From the NCBI GenBank assembly GCA_011048855.1, contig DSCZ01000140.1:1-9751 (forward strand): a stretch of 9,751 nt of DNA, given 5' to 3'. The notes under the pieces were generated by a model. The model worked only from the letters and a program-made list of their open reading frames with translations. It made no database searches and had not been told where the DNA came from. The translations under genes and the position numbers were made by a program. The stretch is from Desulfobacteraceae bacterium. GTDB taxonomy: Bacteria; Desulfobacterota; DSM-4660; Desulfatiglandales; Desulfatiglandaceae. Below, one piece after another: positions 1-7,488 of this stretch (positions are counted from its first letter, which is position 1; each line of letters opens with the position of its first letter).

Positions 1-22
1 CGGTTTCCTGTTTTTTCTTCAT
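1..22 (-). CDS. N-terminal codons of a divergent gene (partial, runs off left edge)
   Basis: An ATG on the minus strand at 22-20 is preceded by GGAGG four bases upstream and opens a frame reading M-K-K-K-Q-E-T before the window ends. A TTGACA/TATCGT promoter lies about 40 bases upstream in the right orientation. Only seven codons are visible, so no function can be given. The start, ribosome binding site and promoter agree with each other, which is why it is listed; the lysine-rich start is common for both cytoplasmic and exported proteins. Confidence 0.45.
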
Positions 23-58
23 GAAGCCTCCAAAACGAGAGTTACTTTGTAATACCTC

Positions 59-86
59 ACGATAACCACTGCTTCCAGCCTGTCAA
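59..86 (-). promoter_or_regulatory. Sigma-70-like promoter for the divergent left-edge gene
   Basis: On the minus strand there is a consensus -35 TTGACA (86-81), a 16-base spacer and a -10 TATCGT (64-59, four of six consensus positions). The predicted start lies near 52, giving a leader of about 30 nt to the ATG at 22. Prediction by eye only. Confidence 0.45.
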
Positions 87-152
87 GTCGGCAGTGAAAA
101 AGTCCCGATGCAGCGCACGTCGTTCCCTCCGGCCTCCCCCACTAAAATTGCC

Positions 153-181
153 TTGCCAACAAATTCTTTAAAGGGTATCAA
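153..181 (+). promoter_or_regulatory. Possible promoter of the MFS gene
   Basis: TTGCCA (153-158), 17 bases, then TATCAA (176-181), about 58 bases before the MFS start. Both boxes are imperfect. The rest of the 23-238 intergenic region shows no further clear signal. Confidence 0.3.
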
Positions 182-238
182 AACACTTCCTGCTTGAAGA
201 ATATCCTGTTTTTCTAAGGAACTACGGCCGGAGCTACG

Positions 239-1654
239 ATGAAAACCACAGACCACGAAAACCGGCTCAAACGATCTACTCTGCTGGTGGCGGTTATAGC
301 GAATTTTCTATCGCCTTACCTCGGCTCTGCTGTAAATGTCGCCCTGCCGGCGATACAGGAGGATCTTTCAGCCACCGCGGTACACCTTACCTGGACTGCG
401 GCCGCCTTTGTGCTGGTAAACGCCATGGTCGCGCTTCCGCTCGGAAAAGCCGCGGATATATGGGGCAGAAAGCGCTTCCTCGCAGGGGGAATCGCCCTGC
501 TTACCATTTCTTCCGCTGCATGCTGCCTGGTGCGAAACCCGAATATGTTGATCGCTCTCCGCGCGCTTCAAGGAGTCGCCGGAGGTGCAATTTCGGTCAA
601 CGGCGTGGCGATCGTTACCTCCGTGTTCCCCCAGGAAGAACGGGGCGGAGCCTTCGGCTTCGTTATTGCTGCTGTATATACAGGCTTGTCCGCCGGCCCC
701 TTCATGGGGGGCATCCTGACCGGATATTTCGGATGGCAAAGTATTTTTATTTCTGCATCTTTTCTGGGTGCGGTGGCTTTCCTCTGGATAGTCGTGGGGC
801 TCAAAGGAGAATGGGCCGATGCAGCAGGCCAGCAACTTGATTTCAAAGGATGTTTTTTATACATGTGCGGCCTTTTCGGAATCACCTATGGGGCTTCCAA
901 CCTCCCGGGCACCGCAGGGATTGCATTGCTGATCATGGGATTTGCAGTTCTTGCACTGTTTGGGAAACGACAGTATACGGCTGCTTCTCCGTTACTTGAC
1001 ATGCGCCTCTTCGCCGCCAACAGGGTATTCGCGTTTTCCAACCTGGCGGCGCTTATCCATTATTCATCGGTTTTCGCTGTAACTATGCTTATGAGTCTCT
1101 ATCTGCAGTTCGTAAAAGGCCTGCAGCCCCAGGCCGCAGGCCTGGTGCTGCTCGTGCAGCCTGTTATCCAGGCGGCATTCTCCCCGATTGCCGGGCGACT
1201 CTCAGATGTAAGGGATGCAGGCAGGGTGGCTTCGGCGGGTATGGCTGTAACCGCGATCGGCGTCACCATGCTTCTTTTTACCGACACAGGGACACCAAAC
1301 TTTTATATAATTTTTGCCCTTTTTGTCCTGGGACTTGGATATGCACTTTTTTCGAGCCCCAACACCAACGCAATAATGAATTCAGTTTCAAAACTTCATT
1401 ATGGAGTTGCATCCAGCGTCACTACGACTATGCGCGCCGTTGGGATGAGCATGAGCATGGCGGTTGCCACGGTAACCATTTCCTATTTCATCGGAAAAGC
1501 TGCAATTGACCAAAGCAGCATTCCTTCTCTGCTCCAGGCCATGAGGGTGTGCTTCGGAATTTCTATAGCGCTTTGCTGCGCCGGTATAACCGCCTCCCTG
1601 GCGCGAGGGTCAACCCGCAACGGTAGGCAAAAAAATTCATCCCACCTACTATAA
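239..1654 (+). CDS. MFS transporter, DHA2 (EmrB/QacA-like) drug efflux family
   Basis: A 471-residue, very hydrophobic protein, the usual size of proton-driven exporters of the DHA2 group with about 14 membrane helices. The first helix ends in the VNVALPAI pattern of DHA2 proteins (about residues 32-39). A motif A-type loop with GKAADIWGRKRF lies at 69-80 after helix 2, and the motif C-like GLSAGPFMGGIL at 149-160 marks a drug:H+ antiporter. The late segment with TTTMRAVGMSMS is also typical. The ATG follows CGGAG by five bases. It would act in the inner membrane; substrate cannot be told. It is monocistronic and convergent with the J-domain gene, which overlaps its last 172 bases on the other strand. 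A run of seven A lies near its 3' end (1629-1635). No clear terminator follows. Confidence 0.9.
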   Translation: MKTTDHENRLKRSTLLVAVIANFLSPYLGSAVNVALPAIQEDLSATAVHLTWTAAAFVLVNAMVALPLGKAADIWGRKRFLAGGIALLTISSAACCLVRNPNMLIALRALQGVAGGAISVNGVAIVTSVFPQEERGGAFGFVIAAVYTGLSAGPFMGGILTGYFGWQSIFISASFLGAVAFLWIVVGLKGEWADAAGQQLDFKGCFLYMCGLFGITYGASNLPGTAGIALLIMGFAVLALFGKRQYTAASPLLDMRLFAANRVFAFSNLAALIHYSSVFAVTMLMSLYLQFVKGLQPQAAGLVLLVQPVIQAAFSPIAGRLSDVRDAGRVASAGMAVTAIGVTMLLFTDTGTPNFYIIFALFVLGLGYALFSSPNTNAIMNSVSKLHYGVASSVTTTMRAVGMSMSMAVATVTISYFIGKAAIDQSSIPSLLQAMRVCFGISIALCCAGITASLARGSTRNGRQKNSSHLL

Positions 1655-1965
1655 CCCCTTCTTATAACCATCCTTCCCCGGCTCTGTTCCAAGGGTTGGC
1701 CCGGGATCAACGGTTCGGGTCCGGGAAACCAGGCTGGAGCATCAGGTCTTGAAACAACAGGTTTTTCTGTCTCCCGCCGGTGCGCTTCCCGCTTCCGGGT
1801 ATCCTTGAGTATGTGATAGGCTTCCTGGATCTGCCTGAAAGGCTCGTTTCCTCCATGAAAACGGTCCGGATGGAATTCCTTGGCTCGTTTTCGGTAGGCG
1901 GCACGAATTTCGTCATCCGTGGCATCGGTCCTTACACCCAGGATCGCGAAATAACTTTTACCCAT
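1483..1965 (-). CDS. Small J-domain (DnaJ-like) protein
   Basis: A 160-residue protein with an N-terminal J domain (about residues 3-65): YFAILGV start, helix II with YRKRAKEF, the Hsp70-stimulating HPD at 32-34, and FRQIQEAYHIL in helix III. It would recruit and stimulate a DnaK-type ATPase; there is no glycine-rich or zinc region, so it is not DnaJ itself. A proline-rich linker contains PEPLIP (83-88) followed by GYSRWDEFF (104-112), a tail I associate with small deltaproteobacterial J proteins (from memory). The start at 1965 is chosen because GGAGG lies six bases upstream; the in-frame ATG at 1977 has no such signal. Residues 104-160 are antisense to the MFS gene and do not look like a folded domain, so the true C-terminus may be shorter (see the A7/T7 run). 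Confidence 0.8.
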   Translation of the reverse strand: MGKSYFAILGVRTDATDDEIRAAYRKRAKEFHPDRFHGGNEPFRQIQEAYHILKDTRKREAHRRETEKPVVSRPDAPAWFPGPEPLIPGQPLEQSRGRMVIRRGYSRWDEFFCLPLRVDPRAREAVIPAQQSAIEIPKHTLMAWSREGMLLWSIAAFPMK

Positions 1966-2038
1966 GGCTGCCTCCATAACGCTAATGGATTCAGGTCGCG
2001 ATGAGCGTATGAAAGGAATAAAAACCTAATTCATAAAG

Positions 2039-2067
2039 AAAATATAGATAAGATATTCTTCTGTCAA
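2039..2067 (-). promoter_or_regulatory. Strong sigma-70-like promoter of the J-domain gene
   Basis: Minus strand: consensus -35 TTGACA (2067-2062), 17-base spacer, -10 TATTTT (2044-2039). Transcription would start near 2032, leaving a leader of about 67 nt to the ATG at 1965. It sits just behind the HAD stop codon, so the J gene is probably transcribed independently of the genes upstream. Confidence 0.6.
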
Positions 2068-2099
2068 GCCGTCAGACGCCTCAGCCGTCAGACGCCTCA
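2068..2099. repeat. Perfect 16-bp tandem direct repeat (two copies)
   Basis: GCCGTCAGACGCCTCA occurs twice back to back (2068-2083 and 2084-2099). On the minus strand the unit begins exactly with the TGA stop codon of the HAD gene and ends immediately before the -35 box of the J-domain promoter. It may be a simple duplication of the gene end, or a paired operator upstream of the promoter. Confidence 0.85.
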
Positions 2100-2732
2100 T
2101 TTCCCGTTCTTCAGAACAGCCGCAAGCTCGGCCATTGAGCAAACATGGAAAGATGCCTGAAGAGAGGAATTCTTGAATGCCGCAAATGGAACCTGGGCCG
2201 CAGCAGCTGTTTCAGCATCGATCTCCGAGTCTCCGACATACAGAGCTTCTTCCCGCCCGACGAGGAATTTGACGAGAATGGTCTCCAGGCATTCGGGATC
2301 CGGTTTGGGACGCTTCACGTCGAAAGAAGATATCACCGCATCGAAATACCGTGCCAACCCGAAATGATCCAGCACCCGCTTAATCGTTGCGCTCCTATTG
2401 GTGGCGATTGCAAGTTTGACACGCCCCTTCAACGAAAATAGAATCTCCTCCAAGCCGGGCTCCATCTTCAATTTGTGGATGAACTGCGTGTAATCCATGA
2501 CCCGGCGGTATTCTTCGGCCTCGTCCTGTTCAGGATAATCGCGGAACAAATACCTGACGGACTGCTCTCCGGTGGCCATTTGAATATAATTGTGGTCTTC
2601 TTCGAACATCGGAGGATACCCGAAATGCTTCAATATATGGTTGTAATAGGCAATGTTTGAATCTTTCGAATCAAACATCACCCCGTCGCAGTCGAATATA
2701 ACAGCACGAAACGAAAAGGAGGCATCATCCAT
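2097..2732 (-). CDS. HAD-superfamily hydrolase (phosphatase, subfamily IA, Gph/PGMB-like)
   Basis: A 211-residue protein with all four HAD motifs in order. Motif I is FDCDGVMFDS (Asp14 nucleophile, Asp16 general acid/base); an alpha-helical cap spans about 20-90. Motif II is ATNRS (Thr111), motif III is the Lys143 of KRPKPDPE, and motif IV is VGDSEID with Asp168 and Asp172 binding Mg2+. This matches phosphoglycolate phosphatase or beta-phosphoglucomutase-type enzymes; the exact substrate cannot be read from the sequence. The start at 2732 is preferred because GGGAG lies seven to eight bases upstream; an in-frame ATG at 2762 would add ten residues before the Rossmann core without a visible ribosome binding site. 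It lies just beyond the Qrc terminator, so it may be reached by readthrough; no good promoter of its own was seen. Confidence 0.88.
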   Translation of the reverse strand: MDDASFSFRAVIFDCDGVMFDSKDSNIAYYNHILKHFGYPPMFEEDHNYIQMATGEQSVRYLFRDYPEQDEAEEYRRVMDYTQFIHKLKMEPGLEEILFSLKGRVKLAIATNRSATIKRVLDHFGLARYFDAVISSFDVKRPKPDPECLETILVKFLVGREEALYVGDSEIDAETAAAAQVPFAAFKNSSLQASFHVCSMAELAAVLKNGK

Positions 2733-2775
2733 TACTTTTCTCCCAAAATACCGCTGACACACTCAGGACAGGAAT

Positions 2776-2806
2776 AAAAAATCCCCCTGCCGAAGCCCGG
2801 GGGGAT
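2776..2806 (-). terminator. Intrinsic terminator of the Qrc operon
   Basis: Read on the minus strand: the arm ATCCCCC (2806-2800), a GC-rich top with a GC-UUCG-GC tetraloop, the return arm GGGGGAT (2787-2781) and a run of T (2781-2776). The T-run is only on the minus-strand side, so it ends transcription coming from qrc and separates that operon from the HAD gene. Confidence 0.85.
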
Positions 2807-2837
2807 TGAAAAATCAAGGATAAAAACAGAAGGTTGT

Positions 2838-2999
2838 TCAGTGAAAATCCTTCTCCCTGGCAAACCCCATCATCTGAAGGACGGTTTTCACAATAACAGC
2901 TCCAATGCCGGTCCCGATAATAATCAGGACAAGGTAAAAGAGGCCCAAAAAAAGGTAATGACCTGCTTCCCACTCCCATTCAAATACAAAAGGGAACAT
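2838..2999 (-). CDS. 53-residue single-helix membrane protein, fifth gene of the Qrc operon
   Basis: The frame from ATG 2999 to TGA 2838 encodes 53 residues beginning MFPFVFEWEWEAGHY. One hydrophobic helix (about 15-40, containing FYLVLIIIGTGIGAVIV) is followed by a short charged tail ending REKDFH. AAGGAG lies about seven bases before the ATG. The gene starts 29 nt behind qrcD and the operon terminator follows within about 30 nt, so it is cotranscribed with Qrc. The positive tail suggests an N-out, C-in topology with the acidic/aromatic segment outside. It is too short for many gene finders. I do not recognise a named family; small one-helix proteins do accompany other respiratory membrane complexes, so a structural or assembly role in Qrc is an inference. 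A 70-odd codon frame in another register here (2725-2979) is not coding-like. Confidence 0.75.
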   Translation of the reverse strand: MFPFVFEWEWEAGHYLFLGLFYLVLIIIGTGIGAVIVKTVLQMMGFAREKDFH

Positions 3000-3028
3000 A
3001 ATCCTTCTCCTTTATCAAGCACAAGAAC

Positions 3029-4279
3029 TTATTCAGCCGTCGCGTTAAGCTCTCTTTCTTTCGGAAAAACGGGCAAATACCGATATGAAAGAGAAAAAAG
3101 CAGAAAACCATATCCTATGACAGCCATCGAAATGCCCCATTCCTGCCAGGTAGGCAGATAACTGACGAACCTATCGAACGGCATCACCGGAACCGCGAGC
3201 GTGACGATCGTGAAAATGAACCTGTTCAAAACAATTCCGGCGCAACTCATGAGGCATCCGGCGATCAACCATCCTTCATGTCTTCGCGCCCTGGAGTTGG
3301 TCAAGATCAAGGCCGGCACGATCCCGAAAATTACAATTTCAAAGGCCACCATCCAGAGGCCGTAGGGCCCTTCGCGGTAGAAATCCGTAAACGCAAAACC
3401 TGCGGGGTGAGCGACGCCGTAAACCCAGGCAATCGTATCCAGTATTTTCAAAACTATGTATGAAGCAAGAAGCCAACCGGAAATTTTGGCCAGGGTTTGA
3501 AATGCAGCCTCGGGAACGAGCCTTTTTCTCGTAATGGCCTGGGCCAGCTTGGTACAAAGGATCGTGAAGGCGGGCCCGGCCGCTATCGCGGAAAGCACGA
3601 AAAGAAAAAACGTCCAGGGCCAAACGTAAAACCCCTCGCGGAATGCAAACGGCCTCGCGTACATAACTCCGAACAACCCGCCGAGAGAACCCTGGTGAAA
3701 AAAAGAAAGGAAGGTCCCGGTGGCCGCAAAAACAGCCATCATGCCATGAAGGTTTCCACCTGCAAGTCTCAGTTCCTTTATTTTCGAGAGCTGCTTGTTT
3801 TCAAGTATGATCGGGATGTATTCAATTGCCAGCACACTCAGATAAACCGTAATGCAGAACGAAACTTCAGCCAGCATGGAGTGTACGTTTACATGCCAGA
3901 AAATGAACCATCCGCGTATCGGTTGCCCGATATCAATCCCCAACATCGCGATCGCTCCGGAATAACAGATAAAACCTATTATGACCGCGGCGTTTATTAT
4001 GTCCTTCAGTTCCTTTTTACCGATAATATAAGTCAGAAACCCGGTAAAGAAGGCTCCGGCCCCGAGCGCGATAACAGCAAGGTCGAACACAATCCACAAG
4101 GCGAACGCGAAATAGTCCGTCATATTCGTCTGGTTGAGCCCCTTGAGAAGGCACAGAGCGGCTGAAATTCCACCCCAGGCCAGTAACAGAAGCCAGGGAA
4201 CGGTCCATAAAAAGAATTTCCATGCCGGACACCTGTTCACCCCTTCGGGAAACAATGCGGAATCCAGAGCGGATTTCAT
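3029..4279 (-). CDS. qrcD: Menaquinone reductase membrane subunit QrcD (NrfD/PsrC family)
   Basis: A 416-residue integral membrane protein with about ten helices (roughly 23-45, 56-80, 93-115, 130-158, 178-198, 219-245, 262-290, 306-327, 337-361, 382-402), the size and pattern of NrfD-family quinone-interacting subunits with duplicated four-helix bundles. Features of the family include the GQP-RGWFIFWHVNVHSML segment (about 118-135), with His129 and His133 near the membrane surface, and FFHQGSLG at 193-200. It carries no haem motif. In Qrc this subunit anchors the complex and is the site of menaquinone reduction. The start has AAGGAGGAG six bases upstream, and the gene begins 27 nt behind qrcC. 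The qrc assignment rather than another NrfD operon rests on the cytochrome, Tat subunit, Fe-S, NrfD order. Confidence 0.88.
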   Translation of the reverse strand: MKSALDSALFPEGVNRCPAWKFFLWTVPWLLLLAWGGISAALCLLKGLNQTNMTDYFAFALWIVFDLAVIALGAGAFFTGFLTYIIGKKELKDIINAAVIIGFICYSGAIAMLGIDIGQPIRGWFIFWHVNVHSMLAEVSFCITVYLSVLAIEYIPIILENKQLSKIKELRLAGGNLHGMMAVFAATGTFLSFFHQGSLGGLFGVMYARPFAFREGFYVWPWTFFLFVLSAIAAGPAFTILCTKLAQAITRKRLVPEAAFQTLAKISGWLLASYIVLKILDTIAWVYGVAHPAGFAFTDFYREGPYGLWMVAFEIVIFGIVPALILTNSRARRHEGWLIAGCLMSCAGIVLNRFIFTIVTLAVPVMPFDRFVSYLPTWQEWGISMAVIGYGFLLFSLSYRYLPVFPKERELNATAE

Positions 4280-4306
4280 TTTAACTCCTCCTTATCAAGG
4301 TCGCTG

Positions 4307-5089
4307 TCATCCTGCTTTAACCGTATGAACCGGCTCCCCTGGCCGATAGTTGTCCGCAGACCGCCGTACCCATGCTTTGCTCGAAAGATAATAAACTTTC
4401 GGTTCGGTGCCCAGCTTCTCCAGCAGCCTGAACGCCCTGGGATCGCTTTTCAGTTTGTAGACCTTATGGTCCGGATTGTTCAAATCACCGAAAGTTATAG
4501 CTCCCGCAGGACATGCTTCGGCGCACGCCGGGATATATTCATTCTCCTTCAGCTCTCTGCGGCCTTCGTTATAGGCCAGGGTCTTGGCCCGCATCAAACG
4601 ATGGTGGCAGAACGTGCATTTTTCGACGACCCCCCGCATCCGGGGGGAGACCTCCGGCGAGAGATAGCGTTCAATCCCCTTGCCTTTGGGAAAATATCCG
4701 TCCCACCAGTTGAAAGTCCTTGCATGATACGGGCACGCAGCCATGCAGTAACGGCAACCGATGCAGCGGGTGTAAATCTGGCTGACAATCCCCGTATGGT
4801 AGTCTATTTCGGTGGCCGTCGCCGGACATACGGTAACACACGGCGTATGGTGGTCGCAGTGCATGCACGGCCTCGGGAAATAACAAACCTCTGTATCCGG
4901 AAACGGTTTCCCGTTCGTGACCTTGTATAGCCGCATCCAGGTTATGCTTCGCTGCTTGTCTGATTCGTCAGGCCTGACCGAAAGGTTGTTTTCAGCCGAG
5001 CAGGCGACCATGCAGGTGCCGCATCCGGTGCACTTATCAAGATCGATGACCATCCCGAAGCTTTGCCCGTTGGCCGGTTTTTCTTTCAT
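4307..5089 (-). CDS. qrcC: Menaquinone reductase iron-sulfur subunit QrcC
   Basis: A 260-residue ferredoxin-like protein of the DmsB/HmcB/ActB type. It has sixteen cysteines in four cluster motifs: C20-X2-C-X2-C-X3-C30; C75-X2-C-X5-C-X3-C88; C109-X2-C-X2-C-X3-C119; and C158-X2-C161 with C189-X3-C193. It therefore has the ligands for four Fe-S clusters, a wire between QrcB and QrcD. The second motif has five residues between its second and third Cys where four is the usual spacing in this superfamily. There is no signal peptide; such subunits are normally exported as passengers of their Tat-dependent partner, here QrcB. The ATG at 5089 follows an AGAGGTAG sequence, 15 nt behind qrcB. The TRCIGCRYCMAACPYHARTF region is characteristic of periplasmic respiratory oxidoreductases. 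Confidence 0.9.
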   Translation of the reverse strand: MKEKPANGQSFGMVIDLDKCTGCGTCMVACSAENNLSVRPDESDKQRSITWMRLYKVTNGKPFPDTEVCYFPRPCMHCDHHTPCVTVCPATATEIDYHTGIVSQIYTRCIGCRYCMAACPYHARTFNWWDGYFPKGKGIERYLSPEVSPRMRGVVEKCTFCHHRLMRAKTLAYNEGRRELKENEYIPACAEACPAGAITFGDLNNPDHKVYKLKSDPRAFRLLEKLGTEPKVYYLSSKAWVRRSADNYRPGEPVHTVKAG

Positions 5090-5104
5090 AATCTACCTCT
5101 TACC

Positions 5105-7474
5105 CTATACCTTCCGGAGTTTGACCTGGGTGTTCCACCATACAGGCAACCCGCTTACCGGATCGGTCCCGGGTACAATCAGTTCATTCGGATTGGTTCC
5201 CTTGTTTTTGAGAAACTCATCGTATGCGGTATGTCCGAGCCCGGATGGAATATATACCATCCCCGGCATCGCCCCTTCAAACAGCGTTACCTTCACATGC
5301 GCGTTTCCTGCGGGGGATTCGAGCAGCACCTCATCCCCCTCGCGCAGGCGCAATTCCGCAGCGGTCCGGGGATTTATCTCAACAACGCTCCTGTCTTTGA
5401 AAAGCTGCGTGTCGAACAGCGTCTTGTTCAGGTGCGGTGGATGCGGGGCCCATCCGTTTGCAAGATTGATAAACTCAACCGGGATAAGAACCAGCGGGGA
5501 ACCGTCTTTGCCGCCCGGCTTCACCGTCCCCCGTTTTTTCGCAGCATCCGCCAGAACCCCGGCTGAAAATTCAAACTTCCCGGTGGGCGTAGCGAATAAA
5601 CGCGTGGTCGCCTCAACGGGACGATACCACAGCCCGCCTCTTCGAATCCGTTTCACCAGGTCCCCGGGGTTTTTCGGCTTGCGGGCCTTTACGTTCTGCC
5701 CCCATTTCCAAGGGGGTGTCTTGCCATCGAAGTCGAAAACCGCCCCGGACGCACCGAAAAGCCCCTCAGCACGGAGCGAGATTACCTCCTGGCAGCTCTT
5801 CCACGGGAAAGCCTCTTTGACCGGCCCGCCAAGCATCCGGGCCGCTTCGAGGAGCGCGTCTCCGGAGTTCTTTGTGCGGTACACGGGGTCCATGACCGGG
5901 CTCGAAATCCCGTAAAGCTGGTATTGCAGGCCACGCGGCTGAACCACCTCTTCCGATTTTTCAAGGTAGGTATGGTCCGGGAGCACCAGATCGGCCATGA
6001 CGGCCGTTTCATCTCGGTACGGAGAAAAACTGACTATGAACGGAATTTTCTCCAGGGCACGCCTGAAGGCGCCGCCGTCGGGAAGAGTGAAAGCCGGGTT
6101 CGCAGCGAAAACCATCAACGTATCGACGGGAGAGGCCGGAGAGTTCACTACCGCCTCGGCGAACACAGCCGGCAGACTGTGGGTGAGCGAAAAATCCCCT
6201 GGTTGACGGCGATCCAGCCTCAGTGACCCCATGCCCTTTTTGGCAACCATATCGGTTTCGAACGGGGGAAGGGCTGACAATGGAACGGGATCGAGATTAA
6301 GGAAGCCCCCGGCCCTGTTGATCGACCCTTTCAGTGCATTGAGTGCACTCACCGCAATGACTTCTCCAACGCTCCCGTTATAAGTCCCTTTGCCTTTGCC
6401 GCAAAGAGCCAGCGGTGATCGACTCTCTCCGAATTCAATGGCTATCTCTTTAATCGTCTTAGCTGGAACCCCGGTGGTCTTTTGAACCTTCTCGGGTGCG
6501 AATCCTTCAAGAACAAGTCCTTTGAACCCGGGATGTTCCTTTCCTTCAGCATCCTTCCACTCGTCGAAACCATGACATCGAATATGAATGAAATTATCGT
6601 CGTACAGATTTTCTTTTATTAAAACGTGGGCTATCCCCAGCGCCAGATCCATTTCGGTGCCGGGCCTTGCAGCCACCCACCTGTCTGCTTTGGAGGCTGT
6701 ATTGGACGCCCTGGATTCCACTTGAACGATCTTGGTCTCTCTATTGGATGGATCTTGGTGCCACATGCCCCATGCGTTGAGCACACGCCCCGGCGAACCC
6801 CAGCCTTCCAGCAGGCCACAGCCGAAACTCAAAATGAAATCGGCATTTTCCAGGTCATAGCCAAGGGACCCGGAGCTTCCGCACATAAGCTTCAAAGAGG
6901 CTCTCTCGGTATCCTCTTCAGAAGGAACTCTGATGTAATTGGGGCTTCCCGCCACTGTCAGAAAACGCTCAATCAATGCCGACATTGTCGACTGAACCGG
7001 GTTCCCGTCTACGGCCGCAAGTGCCTCCGGGCGCCCTGCTTTGCGCAGGCCCGAGATCCGCTCTGCAAGCATCGACAAGGCTTCCTCCCAGGAAATCGGC
7101 TGGTATAAGCCGGAACCTCTCGGGCCCACTCTCCTGGCAGGCGCGGTAAAGCGGATGCTTTCGTTGTACAGGAGCTGCAGTCCACCCATCCCAAGCGGGC
7201 AGAGCCCTCCCGGATTTACAGGATAATCCGACCTGCCTTCGATCTTGACCGCCCGTTCCCCGGCCTTGCGCACTTCGATCCCGCAGCCTCCGGGGCACAA
7301 TGTACACAGGGATGCCTTGTGTGAGAAAGGCCCGGTGGGAGGTACCGGCACCCATGGCCAGTTCTGGGTCCAGATCGCAATATCGTCGGTGAGCTTCCAG
7401 GGCAGCGGGGTCAAATGAATGCCGGCGACACCGCCGACGAGAAGCTGGATGAAATTTCGTCTGGTTACTTTCAT
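5105..7474 (-). CDS. qrcB: Menaquinone reductase molybdopterin-oxidoreductase-like subunit QrcB, Tat-exported
   Basis: A 789-residue protein of the CISM/DMSO-reductase superfamily. The N-terminus MKVTRRNFIQLL with a short hydrophobic stretch is a Tat signal. A [4Fe-4S] motif follows at Cys57-X2-Cys60-X3-Cys64-X27-Cys92, then the Mopterin-type large domains and a C-terminal molydop-binding-like domain (about 650-780). In Desulfovibrio the homologue is reported to lack molybdenum, so it serves as an electron conduit and scaffold. Here a Cys (198, in LMCGSSG) sits roughly where catalytic relatives place their metal ligand, so absence of Mo is not shown by sequence. I prefer the start at 7474: GGGGAAG lies about eight bases before it and it places the twin Arg at 5-6. 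The ATG at 7492 overlaps the qrcA stop as ATGA and is the alternative. It is followed by qrcC after 15 nt. Confidence 0.88.
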   Translation of the reverse strand: MKVTRRNFIQLLVGGVAGIHLTPLPWKLTDDIAIWTQNWPWVPVPPTGPFSHKASLCTLCPGGCGIEVRKAGERAVKIEGRSDYPVNPGGLCPLGMGGLQLLYNESIRFTAPARRVGPRGSGLYQPISWEEALSMLAERISGLRKAGRPEALAAVDGNPVQSTMSALIERFLTVAGSPNYIRVPSEEDTERASLKLMCGSSGSLGYDLENADFILSFGCGLLEGWGSPGRVLNAWGMWHQDPSNRETKIVQVESRASNTASKADRWVAARPGTEMDLALGIAHVLIKENLYDDNFIHIRCHGFDEWKDAEGKEHPGFKGLVLEGFAPEKVQKTTGVPAKTIKEIAIEFGESRSPLALCGKGKGTYNGSVGEVIAVSALNALKGSINRAGGFLNLDPVPLSALPPFETDMVAKKGMGSLRLDRRQPGDFSLTHSLPAVFAEAVVNSPASPVDTLMVFAANPAFTLPDGGAFRRALEKIPFIVSFSPYRDETAVMADLVLPDHTYLEKSEEVVQPRGLQYQLYGISSPVMDPVYRTKNSGDALLEAARMLGGPVKEAFPWKSCQEVISLRAEGLFGASGAVFDFDGKTPPWKWGQNVKARKPKNPGDLVKRIRRGGLWYRPVEATTRLFATPTGKFEFSAGVLADAAKKRGTVKPGGKDGSPLVLIPVEFINLANGWAPHPPHLNKTLFDTQLFKDRSVVEINPRTAAELRLREGDEVLLESPAGNAHVKVTLFEGAMPGMVYIPSGLGHTAYDEFLKNKGTNPNELIVPGTDPVSGLPVWWNTQVKLRKV

Positions 7475-7488
7475 GATCATCTTCCCCG

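Noticed and set aside
95..125. Possible second copy of the inverted-repeat element near the left edge
   Set aside because: It shares AAAAAGTCC and a few following bases with the left end at 8581 but has no matching inverted end; too short to distinguish from chance.
2725..2979. 84-codon minus-strand frame behind qrcD
   Set aside because: It is in a different register from the 53-residue membrane protein, spans the terminator and lacks a ribosome binding site; the shorter frame has all the gene signals.
4917..5915. 332-codon plus-strand frame opposite qrcB/qrcC
   Set aside because: It lies antisense to clear Fe-S and molybdopterin-family genes and has a composition expected of a reverse-frame shadow.
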